From Gammaproteobacteria bacterium UBA7310 (GTDB taxonomy: Bacteria; Pseudomonadota; Gammaproteobacteria; Pseudomonadales; Ketobacteraceae): a stretch of DNA of 64,000 nt. Under the pieces are notes generated by a model that saw only the letters and a program-made list of their open reading frames with translations, searched no databases and had not been told where the DNA came from. The stretch spans positions 36,020-100,019 of the forward strand of contig DKQK01000009.1 of the NCBI GenBank assembly GCA_002471665.1. The letters run 5' to 3'. The position numbers and the translations under genes are program-made. Positions 35,085 through 44,671 of the stretch are shown one piece after another. How positions within the stretch are numbered: position 1 is the first letter of the stretch; every line of letters starts with the position of its first letter.

Positions 35085-36473
35085 ATGAGGTTAGGTAAGA
35101 GTTTGAAAAAGTCACTTAAGAAAGGGCTCCAGATAGCTTCAACCTGCACTGTGTTGCTGGTGTTGATGCTGCTCACCCCGGTTCTGCAGGCCGCAGAAAA
35201 AATCAGCAGTGTACGGGTGTGGAACGCGCCGGATCATACCCGCATCGTGTTCGATCTTTCCGGCCCGGTCACCCATCATCTGTTTACACTGGACGCACCG
35301 GATCGGGTGGTCATCGACATTCCCAACGCGCAAAAAACCCGCGCCCTGGATTTGGTGGATTTCAAGGGCGGCCCGCTGGTGAACGTGCGCAGTGCAGCGC
35401 AGTCCAATGGCGATCTGCGGGTGGTGCTGGATCTGGATCGCAAGCTCAACCCCAAGAGTTTTCTGCTGAAACCCAGCGAACAATATGGCCACCGCCTGGT
35501 GATTGACCTGGAGCAAAGTGGAAAAGCCGCGCCGGTGGCGGTAGTCAAACCGGCCAGTGTCAGTCAGCCCAAATCCTACAGCAGCATGGGCAGCGGCCGC
35601 GACATTGTGGTGGCCATTGATGCCGGCCACGGCGGCGAAGACCCTGGCGCTATCGGTGCCAATGGCACCCGTGAAAAAGACGTGGTGCTGCAGATTTCCC
35701 GCCGTATCTACAATGTGCTCAAGGCCGAAAAAGGCGTGAAGCCGGTGCTGATCCGCACCGGGGATTACTTTATTCCGTTGGCCACCCGCCGTGACAATGC
35801 CCGCCGCAAATACAACGCCGACCTGTTCGTGTCCGTGCATGCGGATGCCTTCCATAACCATCGCGCCCGGGGCGCGTCGGTGTTTGCCCTGTCCCGCAGT
35901 GGCGCCACCAGTACGCTGGCCCGGGTTCTGGCCGAGCAGGAAAACCAGTCGGACGCCATTGGTGGCGTGCAGATTGATAACTCCGACGAAATGGTGACCT
36001 CGGTGATTTATGATCTGGCGATGGAAGGCAGTATGGAGCACAGCATCAAAGTGGGCTCCATGGTGTTGAGAGAGATGGGTGGCGTTACCCATCTGCACAA
36101 GAAGCATCTGGAGCAGGCCGGTTTTGCCGTGTTGAAATCCCCGGACATCCCGTCGATTCTGGTAGAGACCGGATTCATCTCCAACCCTACCGAAGAGCGT
36201 AACCTCAGTTCCAAGAACCATCAGGTGAAGCTGTCACGGGCCATCAGCCGCGGCATCATCACCTATTTCGATCAGCACCCCCCGCCGGGCACTTATTTCG
36301 CCGCGCGCAAACTGCAGCAGGATTCGCAGCAGCACCGCATTGCCCGGGGCGAAACCCTGTCGGAGATCGCCCACCGTTATCGAGTGGACCTGGTGTCCCT
36401 GATGCAGTACAACCAGCTCAACAACACGGACGTTATCCGTGAGGGGCAGGTGCTGCGCATTCCCAATTCCTGA
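35085..36473 (+). CDS. amiB: N-acetylmuramoyl-L-alanine amidase with AMIN and LysM domains
   Basis: 462 residues. Signal peptide ending near residue 37 (LMLLTPVLQAAEK), AMIN domain about 40-140 that targets the septum, catalytic amidase_3 domain about 168-395 with zinc ligands in DAGHGGEDPGAIG and SVHADAF and the catalytic Glu in ETGFISN, and a C-terminal LysM repeat about 418-461 (RIARGETLSEIAHRYRV). Splits septal peptidoglycan at cell division. The domain set and position between tsaE and mutL match AmiB. Confidence 0.94.
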   Translation: MRLGKSLKKSLKKGLQIASTCTVLLVLMLLTPVLQAAEKISSVRVWNAPDHTRIVFDLSGPVTHHLFTLDAPDRVVIDIPNAQKTRALDLVDFKGGPLVNVRSAAQSNGDLRVVLDLDRKLNPKSFLLKPSEQYGHRLVIDLEQSGKAAPVAVVKPASVSQPKSYSSMGSGRDIVVAIDAGHGGEDPGAIGANGTREKDVVLQISRRIYNVLKAEKGVKPVLIRTGDYFIPLATRRDNARRKYNADLFVSVHADAFHNHRARGASVFALSRSGATSTLARVLAEQENQSDAIGGVQIDNSDEMVTSVIYDLAMEGSMEHSIKVGSMVLREMGGVTHLHKKHLEQAGFAVLKSPDIPSILVETGFISNPTEERNLSSKNHQVKLSRAISRGIITYFDQHPPPGTYFAARKLQQDSQQHRIARGETLSEIAHRYRVDLVSLMQYNQLNNTDVIREGQVLRIPNS

Positions 36474-36562
36474 GTCTGCCGCCGCCGCCCAGTTACGCTA
36501 TCCCCGCAAACTACGTTATCATAGTGGGCCATTTGCAGCAGGCTCACAGGTAAGGTTTTCTT

Positions 36563-38419
36563 TTGGCAAGGATCAATCGTTTATCCACCCGGCTTTCCAA
36601 CCAGATCGCCGCCGGCGAGGTGGTGGAACGCCCTGCCTCTGTCGTCAAGGAGTTACTGGAAAACAGTCTTGACGCCGGAGCCGGGCGCCTGGATGTGGAG
36701 GTGGAACAGGGTGGCGTAAAACTGATTCGGGTGCGGGACGACGGTTGCGGTGTGGAGCAGGATGATTTGCCGCTGACCATTGCCCGTCATGCCACCAGCA
36801 AGATTCACGATCTGGATGATCTGGAAGGGGTGGCCACACTGGGATTTCGTGGCGAGGCCCTGGCCAGCATCAGCTCGGTGTCGCGCCTGAGCCTCACCTC
36901 CAGCGCCGACCACAGCGGTGCCGGTTGGTCGGTGCAGGCAGAAGGCCGGGATATGGACGCGGTAATTGTGCCGGCTGCCCATCCCCGTGGCACCTCGGTG
37001 GAAGTCCGTGACCTGTTTTTCAACACCCCGGCTCGACGCAAGTTTCTGCGCACGGAAAAAACCGAATTCAGTCATCTGGAAGAAGTCATCAAGCGTCTGG
37101 CTCTCAGTCATTTTGAGGTGGGTTTCAGTCTGCGCCACAACCAGCGCTCCGTGCATGCGCTGAAACCGGCCGGCAGTGAGGCGGAACAGGATCGGCGGGT
37201 GGCCGCATTATGCGGCCCCACCTTTATCGAGAACGCCGTGCGCGTGGATACGCAACTGGGAGAGCTGCGCCTGTGGGGATGGCTGGGTCTGCCCACGTTT
37301 TCCCGCAGTCAGGCGGATCTGCAGTATTTCTTTGTGAACGGCCGCAGTGTCAAGGATAAAGTGGTAAATCATGCTGTGCGCCAGGCCTATAAGGATGTGA
37401 TGTACCACGGCCGCCATGCTGCCTTTGTGCTGTATCTGGAGCTGGATCCGAAGGGGGTGGATGTAAACGTGCATCCCACCAAACACGAAGTACGCTTTCG
37501 TGAAAGCCGCCAGGTGCATGATTTTCTGTTTCGTACCCTGCACCGGGCTATCGCGGAGCTGACGCCGGCGGATATGAAACAGCCGGGGGCTATGGGCGTC
37601 ACCACGGCGGCAGCCGGTGGTTTTGCCATGGATCCAGCCCCGGCTGCGCCGGCCGGTGGCTTGCGGGCGGGCGAATTCCGCGAGCAGGGGCGATTGCATT
37701 TATATGACCAGCCGGCGGGGCAGCGCCCTGCGCAGGTGGCGGAAACCCTGCGCGCCTATAGCGCTTTTCATCCGTCATCAGCACCGTCTCCGGACAGCAC
37801 AGACGGCGCCGCCGCGGAATACTCCGCGCAAGAGATTCCACCGCTGGGATACGCCATTGCCCAACTGCACGGAATCTACATTCTGGCTCAGAACCAGCAC
37901 GGCCTGGTGGTGGTGGATATGCACGCCGCCCACGAACGCATTACTTATGAGCGACTGAAAACCAGCTGGCAGGAAGAGAAGGTCCGTTCACAACCCCTGC
38001 TGGTGCCTTTGAGCATGGCCGTGAGCAGCCGGGAGGCGGATTTTGCCGAAGAACACCGGGCATCATTGGAAAAGTTGGGCTTTGTTATTCAGCGCATGGG
38101 GCCGGAAACGTTGCTGGTACGGGAGTTGCCGATTCTGTTGAGACACGCTGATGTGGAGTCCCTGGTGCGGGATCTGCTCTCCGATATCGTCACCCACGGC
38201 AGTTCGGACCGTATAGAGCACTCCATCAATCAGCTGTTGTCCACCATGGCCTGTCATGGCTCGGTGCGGGCCAACCGTAAACTCACGCTGCCGGAAATGA
38301 ACGCGTTGCTGCGGGATATGGAAATCACGGAACGCAGTGGCCAGTGTAATCATGGCCGGCCTACTTGGAGTCAGATGTCACTGGCTGAGTTGGACAAGCT
38401 GTTCCTGCGGGGGCGCTGA
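36563..38419 (+). CDS. mutL: DNA mismatch repair protein MutL
   Basis: 618 residues, starting at a TTG (36563) that has AGGTAAGG upstream; no ATG or GTG at the right place, and the family start (RINRLSTRLSNQIAAGEVVERP) begins here. GHKL ATPase motifs: ELLENSLDAGA, DDGCG, GFRGEALASI. A Pro/Ala linker about 345-420 leads to the dimerisation domain. It contains D-M-H-A-A-H-E-R-I-T-Y-E from residue 452, the endonuclease motif DQHA(X)2E(X)4E with Met for Gln, so nicking activity as in non-E. coli MutL is likely. Confidence 0.96.
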   Translation: MARINRLSTRLSNQIAAGEVVERPASVVKELLENSLDAGAGRLDVEVEQGGVKLIRVRDDGCGVEQDDLPLTIARHATSKIHDLDDLEGVATLGFRGEALASISSVSRLSLTSSADHSGAGWSVQAEGRDMDAVIVPAAHPRGTSVEVRDLFFNTPARRKFLRTEKTEFSHLEEVIKRLALSHFEVGFSLRHNQRSVHALKPAGSEAEQDRRVAALCGPTFIENAVRVDTQLGELRLWGWLGLPTFSRSQADLQYFFVNGRSVKDKVVNHAVRQAYKDVMYHGRHAAFVLYLELDPKGVDVNVHPTKHEVRFRESRQVHDFLFRTLHRAIAELTPADMKQPGAMGVTTAAAGGFAMDPAPAAPAGGLRAGEFREQGRLHLYDQPAGQRPAQVAETLRAYSAFHPSSAPSPDSTDGAAAEYSAQEIPPLGYAIAQLHGIYILAQNQHGLVVVDMHAAHERITYERLKTSWQEEKVRSQPLLVPLSMAVSSREADFAEEHRASLEKLGFVIQRMGPETLLVRELPILLRHADVESLVRDLLSDIVTHGSSDRIEHSINQLLSTMACHGSVRANRKLTLPEMNALLRDMEITERSGQCNHGRPTWSQMSLAELDKLFLRGR

Positions 38420-39393
38420 TGGCCGACCCCCAAAAGCCCTGGTGTATCTTTCTGATGGGGCCTACCGCTTCCGGCAAAACGGCGTTGGCGGTGGAGTTGG
38501 TCCAGCGCTATCCCATGGACATCATCAGCGTGGATTCGGCCCTCATCTACAAGGGCATGGATATAGGTTCCGCCAAACCCGATGCCGCCACCCTGGCCAG
38601 GGCACCCCATCGCCTGATCGATTTTCTGGATCCCGCCGAGCGTTATTCCGCCGCCGATTTTCGCCTGGATGCGTTGCGTGAAATGCAGCAGATCGTTGCC
38701 CGAGGGCGTATTCCTTTGCTGGTGGGGGGAACCATGTTGTATTTCAAGGTTCTTAGAGAAGGCATTGCACAGCTGCCGGCGGCGGACGCGGCAATCCGGG
38801 CCAGTCTGCTGGAAGAGGCGGCGGCCAAAGGTTGGCCAGACCTGCATGCCGAGCTGGCGGCGGTGGATCCGGAGTCGGCTGCGCGCTTGAATCCGAATGA
38901 TGGCCAGCGTCTGCAGCGGGCGCTGGAGGTCTATCGCAGTACCGGGATACCGCTTACCCAGTGGCACCGGCGGCAGCAACAGGATGGCGATGGCAGTTGG
39001 GGTGGCAACGCCGACACTTTCCCTTACCGGGTAGTGAATCTGGCGGTGTGCCCGGCGCGGGACGTGCTGCACCAGCGAATTGCCGATCGCTTTCATCAGA
39101 TGTTAAACGAGGGCTTCTATGATGAAGTCAAGGCACTCCACGAACGCGGTGACCTGAACGTTGATTTGCCCGCCATACGGGCAGTGGGGTACCGGCAGAT
39201 GTGGGATTGTCTGGAAGGCAAATTGAGCTACGCTGAAATGGTGGAGCGCGGCATAATTGCTACCCGGCAACTTGCCAAGCGGCAGATAACCTGGCTACGC
39301 AGTTGGAAGGATCTGCATTGGTTGGATAGTCTGGATCCAAATTTGTTGGAAAAGGTCTTGAAAATTTTGTCTGCTGACGACATGCTATCTTAG
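38419..39393 (+). CDS. miaA: tRNA dimethylallyltransferase
   Basis: 324 residues. P-loop GPTASGKTALAVEL at the N-terminus; ISVDSALIYKGMDIGSAKP and GRIPLLVGGTMLYFK are conserved blocks. Adds the dimethylallyl group to A37 of tRNAs reading UNN codons. One-base overlap with mutL (TGATG). Upstream of hfq as in most gammaproteobacteria; the hfq promoter probably lies in its end or in the 81-base gap. Confidence 0.96.
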   Translation: MADPQKPWCIFLMGPTASGKTALAVELVQRYPMDIISVDSALIYKGMDIGSAKPDAATLARAPHRLIDFLDPAERYSAADFRLDALREMQQIVARGRIPLLVGGTMLYFKVLREGIAQLPAADAAIRASLLEEAAAKGWPDLHAELAAVDPESAARLNPNDGQRLQRALEVYRSTGIPLTQWHRRQQQDGDGSWGGNADTFPYRVVNLAVCPARDVLHQRIADRFHQMLNEGFYDEVKALHERGDLNVDLPAIRAVGYRQMWDCLEGKLSYAEMVERGIIATRQLAKRQITWLRSWKDLHWLDSLDPNLLEKVLKILSADDMLS

Positions 39394-39474
39394 CCGACGA
39401 TCCCTCGTGATAGCGAAATCGTGTTTTATTTTTGATCTTTTAGCCCGAGTTTGGGCCCATACAAGGAGACACTT

Positions 39475-39741
39475 ATGTCTAAAGGGCACTCTTTACAAGA
39501 CCCTTTTTTGAACGCACTGCGCAAAGAACGAATTCCGGTTTCCATTTTTTTGGTCAATGGCATCAAGTTGCAAGGCCAGATTGAATCTTTCGACCAATAC
39601 GTAGTTTTGTTGCGCAACACTGTAAACCAGATGGTATACAAGCACGCCATTTCAACCGTTGTACCTGCCCGAAACCCACGTGCCCATGGCGGTGGTGAGC
39701 GTGCGCCAGGACCTGAGAACAGCGGCAACACAGATCACTGA
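39475..39741 (+). CDS. hfq: RNA chaperone Hfq
   Basis: 88 residues from the ATG at 39475 (AAGGAG 6 bases upstream). Sm1 motif with QDPFLNALRKERIPVSIFLVNGIKLQG and Sm2 motif YKHAISTVVPAR, both intact. Short Gly/Pro-rich C-terminal tail, as in Pseudomonas-type Hfq. Hexamer that pairs sRNAs with mRNAs. Confidence 0.98.
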   Translation: MSKGHSLQDPFLNALRKERIPVSIFLVNGIKLQGQIESFDQYVVLLRNTVNQMVYKHAISTVVPARNPRAHGGGERAPGPENSGNTDH

Positions 39742-39842
39742 TCAATTTCGATCTGCCAGCGCAGCCCGTGACAAATTACCGGTGCGGCAGGTAAGGTGTG
39801 TTTATGCCTGCCACTTTTGAATTGTGGAAAGATTACCGGTAG

Positions 39843-41156
39843 ATGGAATCACTCTTTGACCGTCCCCAGAGTGGGGAGCGGGCCGTACTCGTGCACATTG
39901 AATTTCCGCAGGAAACCGATTGTGAGGACCTGCAGGAGTTTGAAATGCTGGTGGATTCCGCCGGCGCCCAGCGCCTTGGCGTATTGACCGGCTCGCGTCC
40001 GGCTCCCAACCCCCGCTTTTTTATTGGCAAGGGCAAGGTGGAGGAGCTGGCGGGGCTGGTAGCTGAGTTTGAGGCGGATCTGGTGATCTTCAATCATGCC
40101 TTGAACCCGTCCCAGGAACGCAATCTGGAACGGGAGCTGAAATGCCGGGTGCTGGATCGAACCGGTCTCATTCTTGATATCTTTGCCCAGCGTGCCCGCA
40201 CCCACGAGGGTAAGTTGCAGGTGGAACTGGCGCAGCTGGATCACCTGTCCACCCGTCTGGTTCGGGGCTGGACTCACCTGGAACGCCAGAAAGGGGGCAT
40301 CGGTTTACGTGGCCCCGGTGAAACCCAGCTTGAGACCGACCGCCGCCTGCTGCGGGCCCGGGTCAAATATATCCAGCAGCGCCTGCAGAAAGTGCGCAAG
40401 CAGCGGGATCAGGGGCGCCGGGCCCGGCGCCGGGCCGAGGTGCCGACGGTGTCACTGGTGGGCTACACCAACGCCGGCAAGTCCACCCTGTTCAATAATC
40501 TCACCGCGTCTGATGTGTATGCGGCGGATCAGCTGTTTGCCACTCTGGATCCCACCTTGCGCCGTATTGACGTACCCGATCTGGGGGCGGTGATCCTGGC
40601 GGATACGGTGGGATTCATCCGACACCTTCCTCACAAGCTGGTGGAAGCTTTCCGCGCCACCTTGGAGCAAAGCCGCGAATCGGAATTTTTGCTGCATGTG
40701 GTGGATGCCTGCTCACAGGAGCGTGAGGACAATATTTTTCAGGTAAATGAAGTGCTGCAGGAGATCGAGGCAGACAAGGTGCCGTTTCTGATGGTCTACA
40801 ACAAAATTGACCTGATGGGCGACTTTCCACCACGCATTGACCGCAACGATGAAGGGGTGGCGGTAGCCGTCTGGCTCTCTGCCCGCACCGGCCAGGGGCT
40901 GGATCTTCTGCGCCAGGTATTGAACGAACGCCTGGGCAAGCGCATGGTGGAAGGGGTGTTGCGGCTGCCGCCCCGGTTGTCTGCGGTGCGTGCACATTGT
41001 TATGGTTTGAAGGCCGTACAAGACGAATCAGCCGATGAAAACGGCAACACACTGTTGACGATCCGGATGCCCCAGAAATCCTGGGAGCAGATGGTGAAAC
41101 GTTTCAATCTGGACAGGCAAACTCTGGAAGAAAGTGAGTCAGGGTTGCGAAATTGA
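39843..41156 (+). CDS. hflX: Ribosome-rescue/heat-shock GTPase HflX
   Basis: 437 residues. HflX N-terminal domain (FFIGKGKVEEL, FNHALNPSQERNLE), coiled linker with GPGETQLETDRR, and GTPase domain with G1 GYTNAGKSTLFN, G3 DTVGF and G4 NKID. Binds the 50S subunit and splits stalled ribosomes. Follows hfq by 101 bases. Confidence 0.96.
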   Translation: MESLFDRPQSGERAVLVHIEFPQETDCEDLQEFEMLVDSAGAQRLGVLTGSRPAPNPRFFIGKGKVEELAGLVAEFEADLVIFNHALNPSQERNLERELKCRVLDRTGLILDIFAQRARTHEGKLQVELAQLDHLSTRLVRGWTHLERQKGGIGLRGPGETQLETDRRLLRARVKYIQQRLQKVRKQRDQGRRARRRAEVPTVSLVGYTNAGKSTLFNNLTASDVYAADQLFATLDPTLRRIDVPDLGAVILADTVGFIRHLPHKLVEAFRATLEQSRESEFLLHVVDACSQEREDNIFQVNEVLQEIEADKVPFLMVYNKIDLMGDFPPRIDRNDEGVAVAVWLSARTGQGLDLLRQVLNERLGKRMVEGVLRLPPRLSAVRAHCYGLKAVQDESADENGNTLLTIRMPQKSWEQMVKRFNLDRQTLEESESGLRN

Positions 41157-41238
41157 CCCTATTCGGAATAATAAGCCTGTTATAACGTTTTGAGATGCAA
41201 TAACATTTCCCGAGCACTGAATAATAGCGGAGCAATAT

Positions 41239-42384
41239 ATGGCTTGGAACGAGCCCGGCGGCGGGCGTAATCAGGATCCCTGGCGTGGCCGAGATGGTCG
41301 CGGACAACCGGATCTGGACGATGTAATCAAAAAGCTGCAGGACCGTTTCGGCGGCATGCTGGGCGGTGGCGGAGGCAACGACAGCGGCGGTTTCGGGTTG
41401 TTGGCGTTGGTTCTGGGGGTGATTCTGGCAGTCTGGTTTGTGGCCGGTTTGTATCGGGTCGAGCAGGCTGAAGAGGCCCTGGTGCTGCGCTTCGGCAAAT
41501 ACCACTCCACCGAGAGTGCCGGTTTGCACTGGAATCCCTGGGGCATCGACTCCATCATGAAGGTGGATGTCAACCAGCGTGAAACCATGCCGGTACGGGC
41601 CACCATGCTGACCGAAGACCAGAACATCGTTGATATCGATCTGCAGGTGCAGTACGTGGTCACGGACTCGCGCAACTTCTTCCTGGAATCCAGCTCCCCC
41701 ATCGATACCTTGCGTAATTCGGTGGAATCGGCCTTGCGCCATGTGGTTGGGGGCAGTGAAATGGACCGCGTTCTGACCGATGGTCGTGAAGCCATTGCGG
41801 TGGAAGTACACCAGCGCCTGCAGGATTATCTTGATCGATACAAAACCGGGTTGATGGTGGACAAACTCAACATTGAGGATGCCCATCCCCCCAAGGACGT
41901 TAAGGCCGCCTTTGACGATGTGATCAAAGCGAAGGAAGACGAAGAGCGGGTCAAAAACGAGGCGGAAGCGTACGCCAACCAGATTGTTCCAGAGGCCCGT
42001 GGTGAGGCCCAGCGTATGATCGAAGAAGCCAACGCCTACAAGGCGGAGATCGTCGAACGGGCCAAGGGTCAGGCCAATCGCTTCGAACGGCTCTACGTCG
42101 AGTACAAGATGGCGCCGGAAGTGACCCGTCGCCGGATGTACATCGATACCATGGAAAACGTATTGAGCAATACCTCGAAGATATTGGTGGATGTTGAAGG
42201 TGGCAACAACCTGATGTACCTGCCACTGGATAAGCTGATGCAGGGGCGGCATGACGAACGCTCCGTGGTGACCGAGGCCAATACCTCCCAGCAGAGCAAA
42301 ACCACCACCCAGAAAACCTCTGATACGGTGCGCGGTCTGGAGCGTATTCGTCAATCCCGCGAAAGCCGATGGGAGAATCGCTAA
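41239..42384 (+). CDS. hflK: FtsH protease modulator HflK
   Basis: 381 residues. Gly-rich cytoplasmic N-terminus (EPGGGRNQDPWRGRD), one membrane helix about 53-74 (FGLLALVLGVILAVWFVAGL), then an SPFH/prohibitin domain and a coiled-coil. Forms the periplasm-facing HflKC cage around FtsH. Stop overlaps the hflC ATG by one base (TAATG). Confidence 0.96.
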   Translation: MAWNEPGGGRNQDPWRGRDGRGQPDLDDVIKKLQDRFGGMLGGGGGNDSGGFGLLALVLGVILAVWFVAGLYRVEQAEEALVLRFGKYHSTESAGLHWNPWGIDSIMKVDVNQRETMPVRATMLTEDQNIVDIDLQVQYVVTDSRNFFLESSSPIDTLRNSVESALRHVVGGSEMDRVLTDGREAIAVEVHQRLQDYLDRYKTGLMVDKLNIEDAHPPKDVKAAFDDVIKAKEDEERVKNEAEAYANQIVPEARGEAQRMIEEANAYKAEIVERAKGQANRFERLYVEYKMAPEVTRRRMYIDTMENVLSNTSKILVDVEGGNNLMYLPLDKLMQGRHDERSVVTEANTSQQSKTTTQKTSDTVRGLERIRQSRESRWENR

Positions 42385-43250
42385 TGAATAACAAGAGCAT
42401 GTCGGTACTGTTATTTCTGGCGCTACTGGCTTTGGTTGTGAGCAGTGCCATCTTTACCGTGAAAGAAAGTGAGCGGGGCGTTCTGCTGAAGTTTGGTGAG
42501 GTAGTGAAAGAAGATCTACAACCCGGCCTTCAGTTCAAGTTTCCCTTTGTACATGAACCACGTCTGTTCGATGGCCGGATCCGGGTGCTGGAAATGCGTC
42601 AGGAAGAATACCTGACGCAGGAAAAAAAGCGCCTGATCGTGGATTCCTACGTTATGTGGCGGATCAATGATGTCAAGCAGTTTTATATTGCCACCGGTGG
42701 CGGCCAGGAAGGCCGAGTACGACTGTTGTTGGGGCCGCGGGTGAATGAAGGGCTGCGTAATCAATTCGGCGAGCGCACGGTGTATGAGGTGGTGGCCGGG
42801 GAACGTGAAGAACTGGTGGAAGTTCTGACCGACTCCATAGACAGTAAATCGAAGGAGGCACTGGGGATTGATGTGGTGGAAATCCGTGTCAAGCGCATCG
42901 AACTGCCGTCCAGTGTCAGTGGCTCGGTTTACGATCGAATGCGTGCCGAGCGGGAGCGAGAAGCCCGCAGTCACCGGGCCCGTGGTAATGAGCTGGCCGA
43001 AGGGATCCGCGCAGCAGCTGATCGTGAGCGCACTGAGATTCTGGCCGGCGCTTATCGCCAGGCTGAAGAGTTGAAGGGTGCCGGGGATGCGGAAGCCGCG
43101 GCAATCTACGCCAACGCCTATCAGAAAGATCCTGATTTTTATGGCTTTTATCGCAGTATGGATGCCTATCGGGATGTCTTCAGCAGCAAAGAGGACCTGA
43201 TCCTGGTGAAGCCGGACAGCGAGTTCTTTGAGCATATGAAGCAGCAATAG
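42384..43250 (+). CDS. hflC: FtsH protease modulator HflC
   Basis: 288 residues from the ATG at 42384 (MNNKSMSVLLFLALLALVV). Single N-terminal signal-anchor, SPFH domain (about 20-190: ESERGVLLKFGEVVKEDLQPGL), and a C-terminal helical region (EREREARSHRARGNELAEG). Partner of HflK. The yjeT gene found after hflC in some relatives is absent. Confidence 0.96.
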   Translation: MNNKSMSVLLFLALLALVVSSAIFTVKESERGVLLKFGEVVKEDLQPGLQFKFPFVHEPRLFDGRIRVLEMRQEEYLTQEKKRLIVDSYVMWRINDVKQFYIATGGGQEGRVRLLLGPRVNEGLRNQFGERTVYEVVAGEREELVEVLTDSIDSKSKEALGIDVVEIRVKRIELPSSVSGSVYDRMRAEREREARSHRARGNELAEGIRAAADRERTEILAGAYRQAEELKGAGDAEAAAIYANAYQKDPDFYGFYRSMDAYRDVFSSKEDLILVKPDSEFFEHMKQQ

Positions 43251-43304
43251 GCAAAAAGCGGCTGAAAGGTTTAACTCGGCCGCAGGTTGCGTGTTATCAT
43301 AAGG

Positions 43305-43331
43305 AAACCGGGGTAACCCCCCGGTTTTTTT
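43305..43331 (+). terminator. Rho-independent terminator after hflC
   Basis: AAACCGGGG / CCCCGGTTT, a 9-bp perfect stem with a 5-base loop followed by seven T. It ends the hfq-hflX-hflK-hflC transcripts, so hisZ needs its own promoter. Confidence 0.88.
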
Positions 43332-43461
43332 GTGGGCGAAATCAGGCTTCAGCACCTGAACTCAGTGCCCAATGACGGCACTACAAGCCGTATCTGGATC
43401 AGCCCGAAACGGCTTGCAGTACGTAATAAAGTCATTGAAAGAGGAAGACGGCGAACACGCT

Positions 43462-44646
43462 ATGGCCACAGCAGATCGATGGTTGCTCCCCGATGGGATT
43501 GATGAAATCCTGCCCCCACAGGCGGCGAAACTGGAACAGTTGCGTCGGGACTTGTTGGATCTGTACAGAAGCTGGGGCTATGAGCAGGTGTTTCCGCCAT
43601 TGGTTGAGTATCTGGAATCTCTGCTTACAGGAGCCGGTAATGATCTGGCCCTGCAGACGTTCAAGCTTACCGATCAGTTAACCGGTCGCCTTATGGGTGT
43701 GCGGGCCGATATGACCACCCAGGTGGCGCGTATTGACGCCCACACCTTGCAGCGTGAGGGGGTCACCCGCTTGTGTTACGCCGGCCATGTCCTTCATGCC
43801 AAGCCGGAAAGCCTGGCCGCCAGCCGCAGCATCATTCAGATTGGCGCTGAGATCTATGGCCACGGTGGGATCGCCAGCGACGTGGAAGTGATCAGCCTGA
43901 TGCTGCAGACCCTGCTGCGTGGTGGCTGTGCCGATATCCATCTGGATCTGGGGCACGTGGCTATATACCGGGCTCTGGCTGCCGAAGCAGGATTGGGGGC
44001 CGATCTGGAATGGCAGTTGTTTGAGATATACCAGCGCAAGGCCGTGCCTGAACTGGAGGCATTTCTGGCGGCGCAGGTGGCCGATGGAGAACTGCGGGAT
44101 ATGTTGCGGGCTCTGGCATCACTGGCCGGAGACATCAGCGTACTCGAAACCGCAACGGCGCGCCTTGCCAAGGCACCGGCAGCGGTGCAGGCCGCATTGG
44201 CGGACCTGCAGCAGATTGCGGCGCAACTGCAGACCCGCTATCCGAACATCACCCTTTATTTCGATCTGGGTGAATTGCGGGGTTATCATTACCACACCGG
44301 CCCCGTATTCAGTGCCTACATTCCCGGAATGGGGCAGGCTATTGCCAATGGCGGCCGTTACGACCATATTGGTGAAGTGTTTGGTCGGGCGCGGCCTGCC
44401 ACCGGATTCAGTACCGATCTGGCGGCACTGGCACAGCGCGTGACACAATCCGTATCCTTTACTCGAATTTTTGCGCCTCATACTGATGCCGAAGGGCTGC
44501 AGGAGGCGATTCAACAACTGAGGGCCGCTGGTAAAGTGGTGATTCAGGCGCTTGATGCAGAGCAAACACCTCGTTCAATGGGGTGTGATCAGCAGTTGAC
44601 CCGGTCGCAATCCGGCTGGGTTACAGAAGCAGTTTCCGGTTCTTAA
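43462..44646 (+). CDS. hisZ: ATP phosphoribosyltransferase regulatory subunit HisZ
   Basis: 394 residues from the ATG at 43462 (MATADRWLLPDGIDEILP); an open frame upstream to 43372 has no fitting start. Histidyl-tRNA-synthetase paralogue with class II motif 2-like IQIGAEIYG and NGGRYD but no anticodon domain. Partner of short-form HisG in the first step of histidine synthesis. HisG itself is not in the window. Precedes purA, as in Pseudomonas. Confidence 0.93.
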   Translation: MATADRWLLPDGIDEILPPQAAKLEQLRRDLLDLYRSWGYEQVFPPLVEYLESLLTGAGNDLALQTFKLTDQLTGRLMGVRADMTTQVARIDAHTLQREGVTRLCYAGHVLHAKPESLAASRSIIQIGAEIYGHGGIASDVEVISLMLQTLLRGGCADIHLDLGHVAIYRALAAEAGLGADLEWQLFEIYQRKAVPELEAFLAAQVADGELRDMLRALASLAGDISVLETATARLAKAPAAVQAALADLQQIAAQLQTRYPNITLYFDLGELRGYHYHTGPVFSAYIPGMGQAIANGGRYDHIGEVFGRARPATGFSTDLAALAQRVTQSVSFTRIFAPHTDAEGLQEAIQQLRAAGKVVIQALDAEQTPRSMGCDQQLTRSQSGWVTEAVSGS

Positions 44647-44671
44647 TCTGTTCTTGGTAGAGACAAACGCA

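Noticed and set aside
35139..36221. 360-codon minus-strand frame opposite amiB
   Set aside because: Antisense shadow: composition is dominated by His, Gly and Val and there is no start site; amiB is fully explained on the plus strand.
41104..42354. 416-codon minus-strand frame opposite hflX end and hflK
   Set aside because: It mirrors hflK codons; the His/Gln/Phe-rich translation without any domain pattern is the usual antisense shadow in GC-rich genes.
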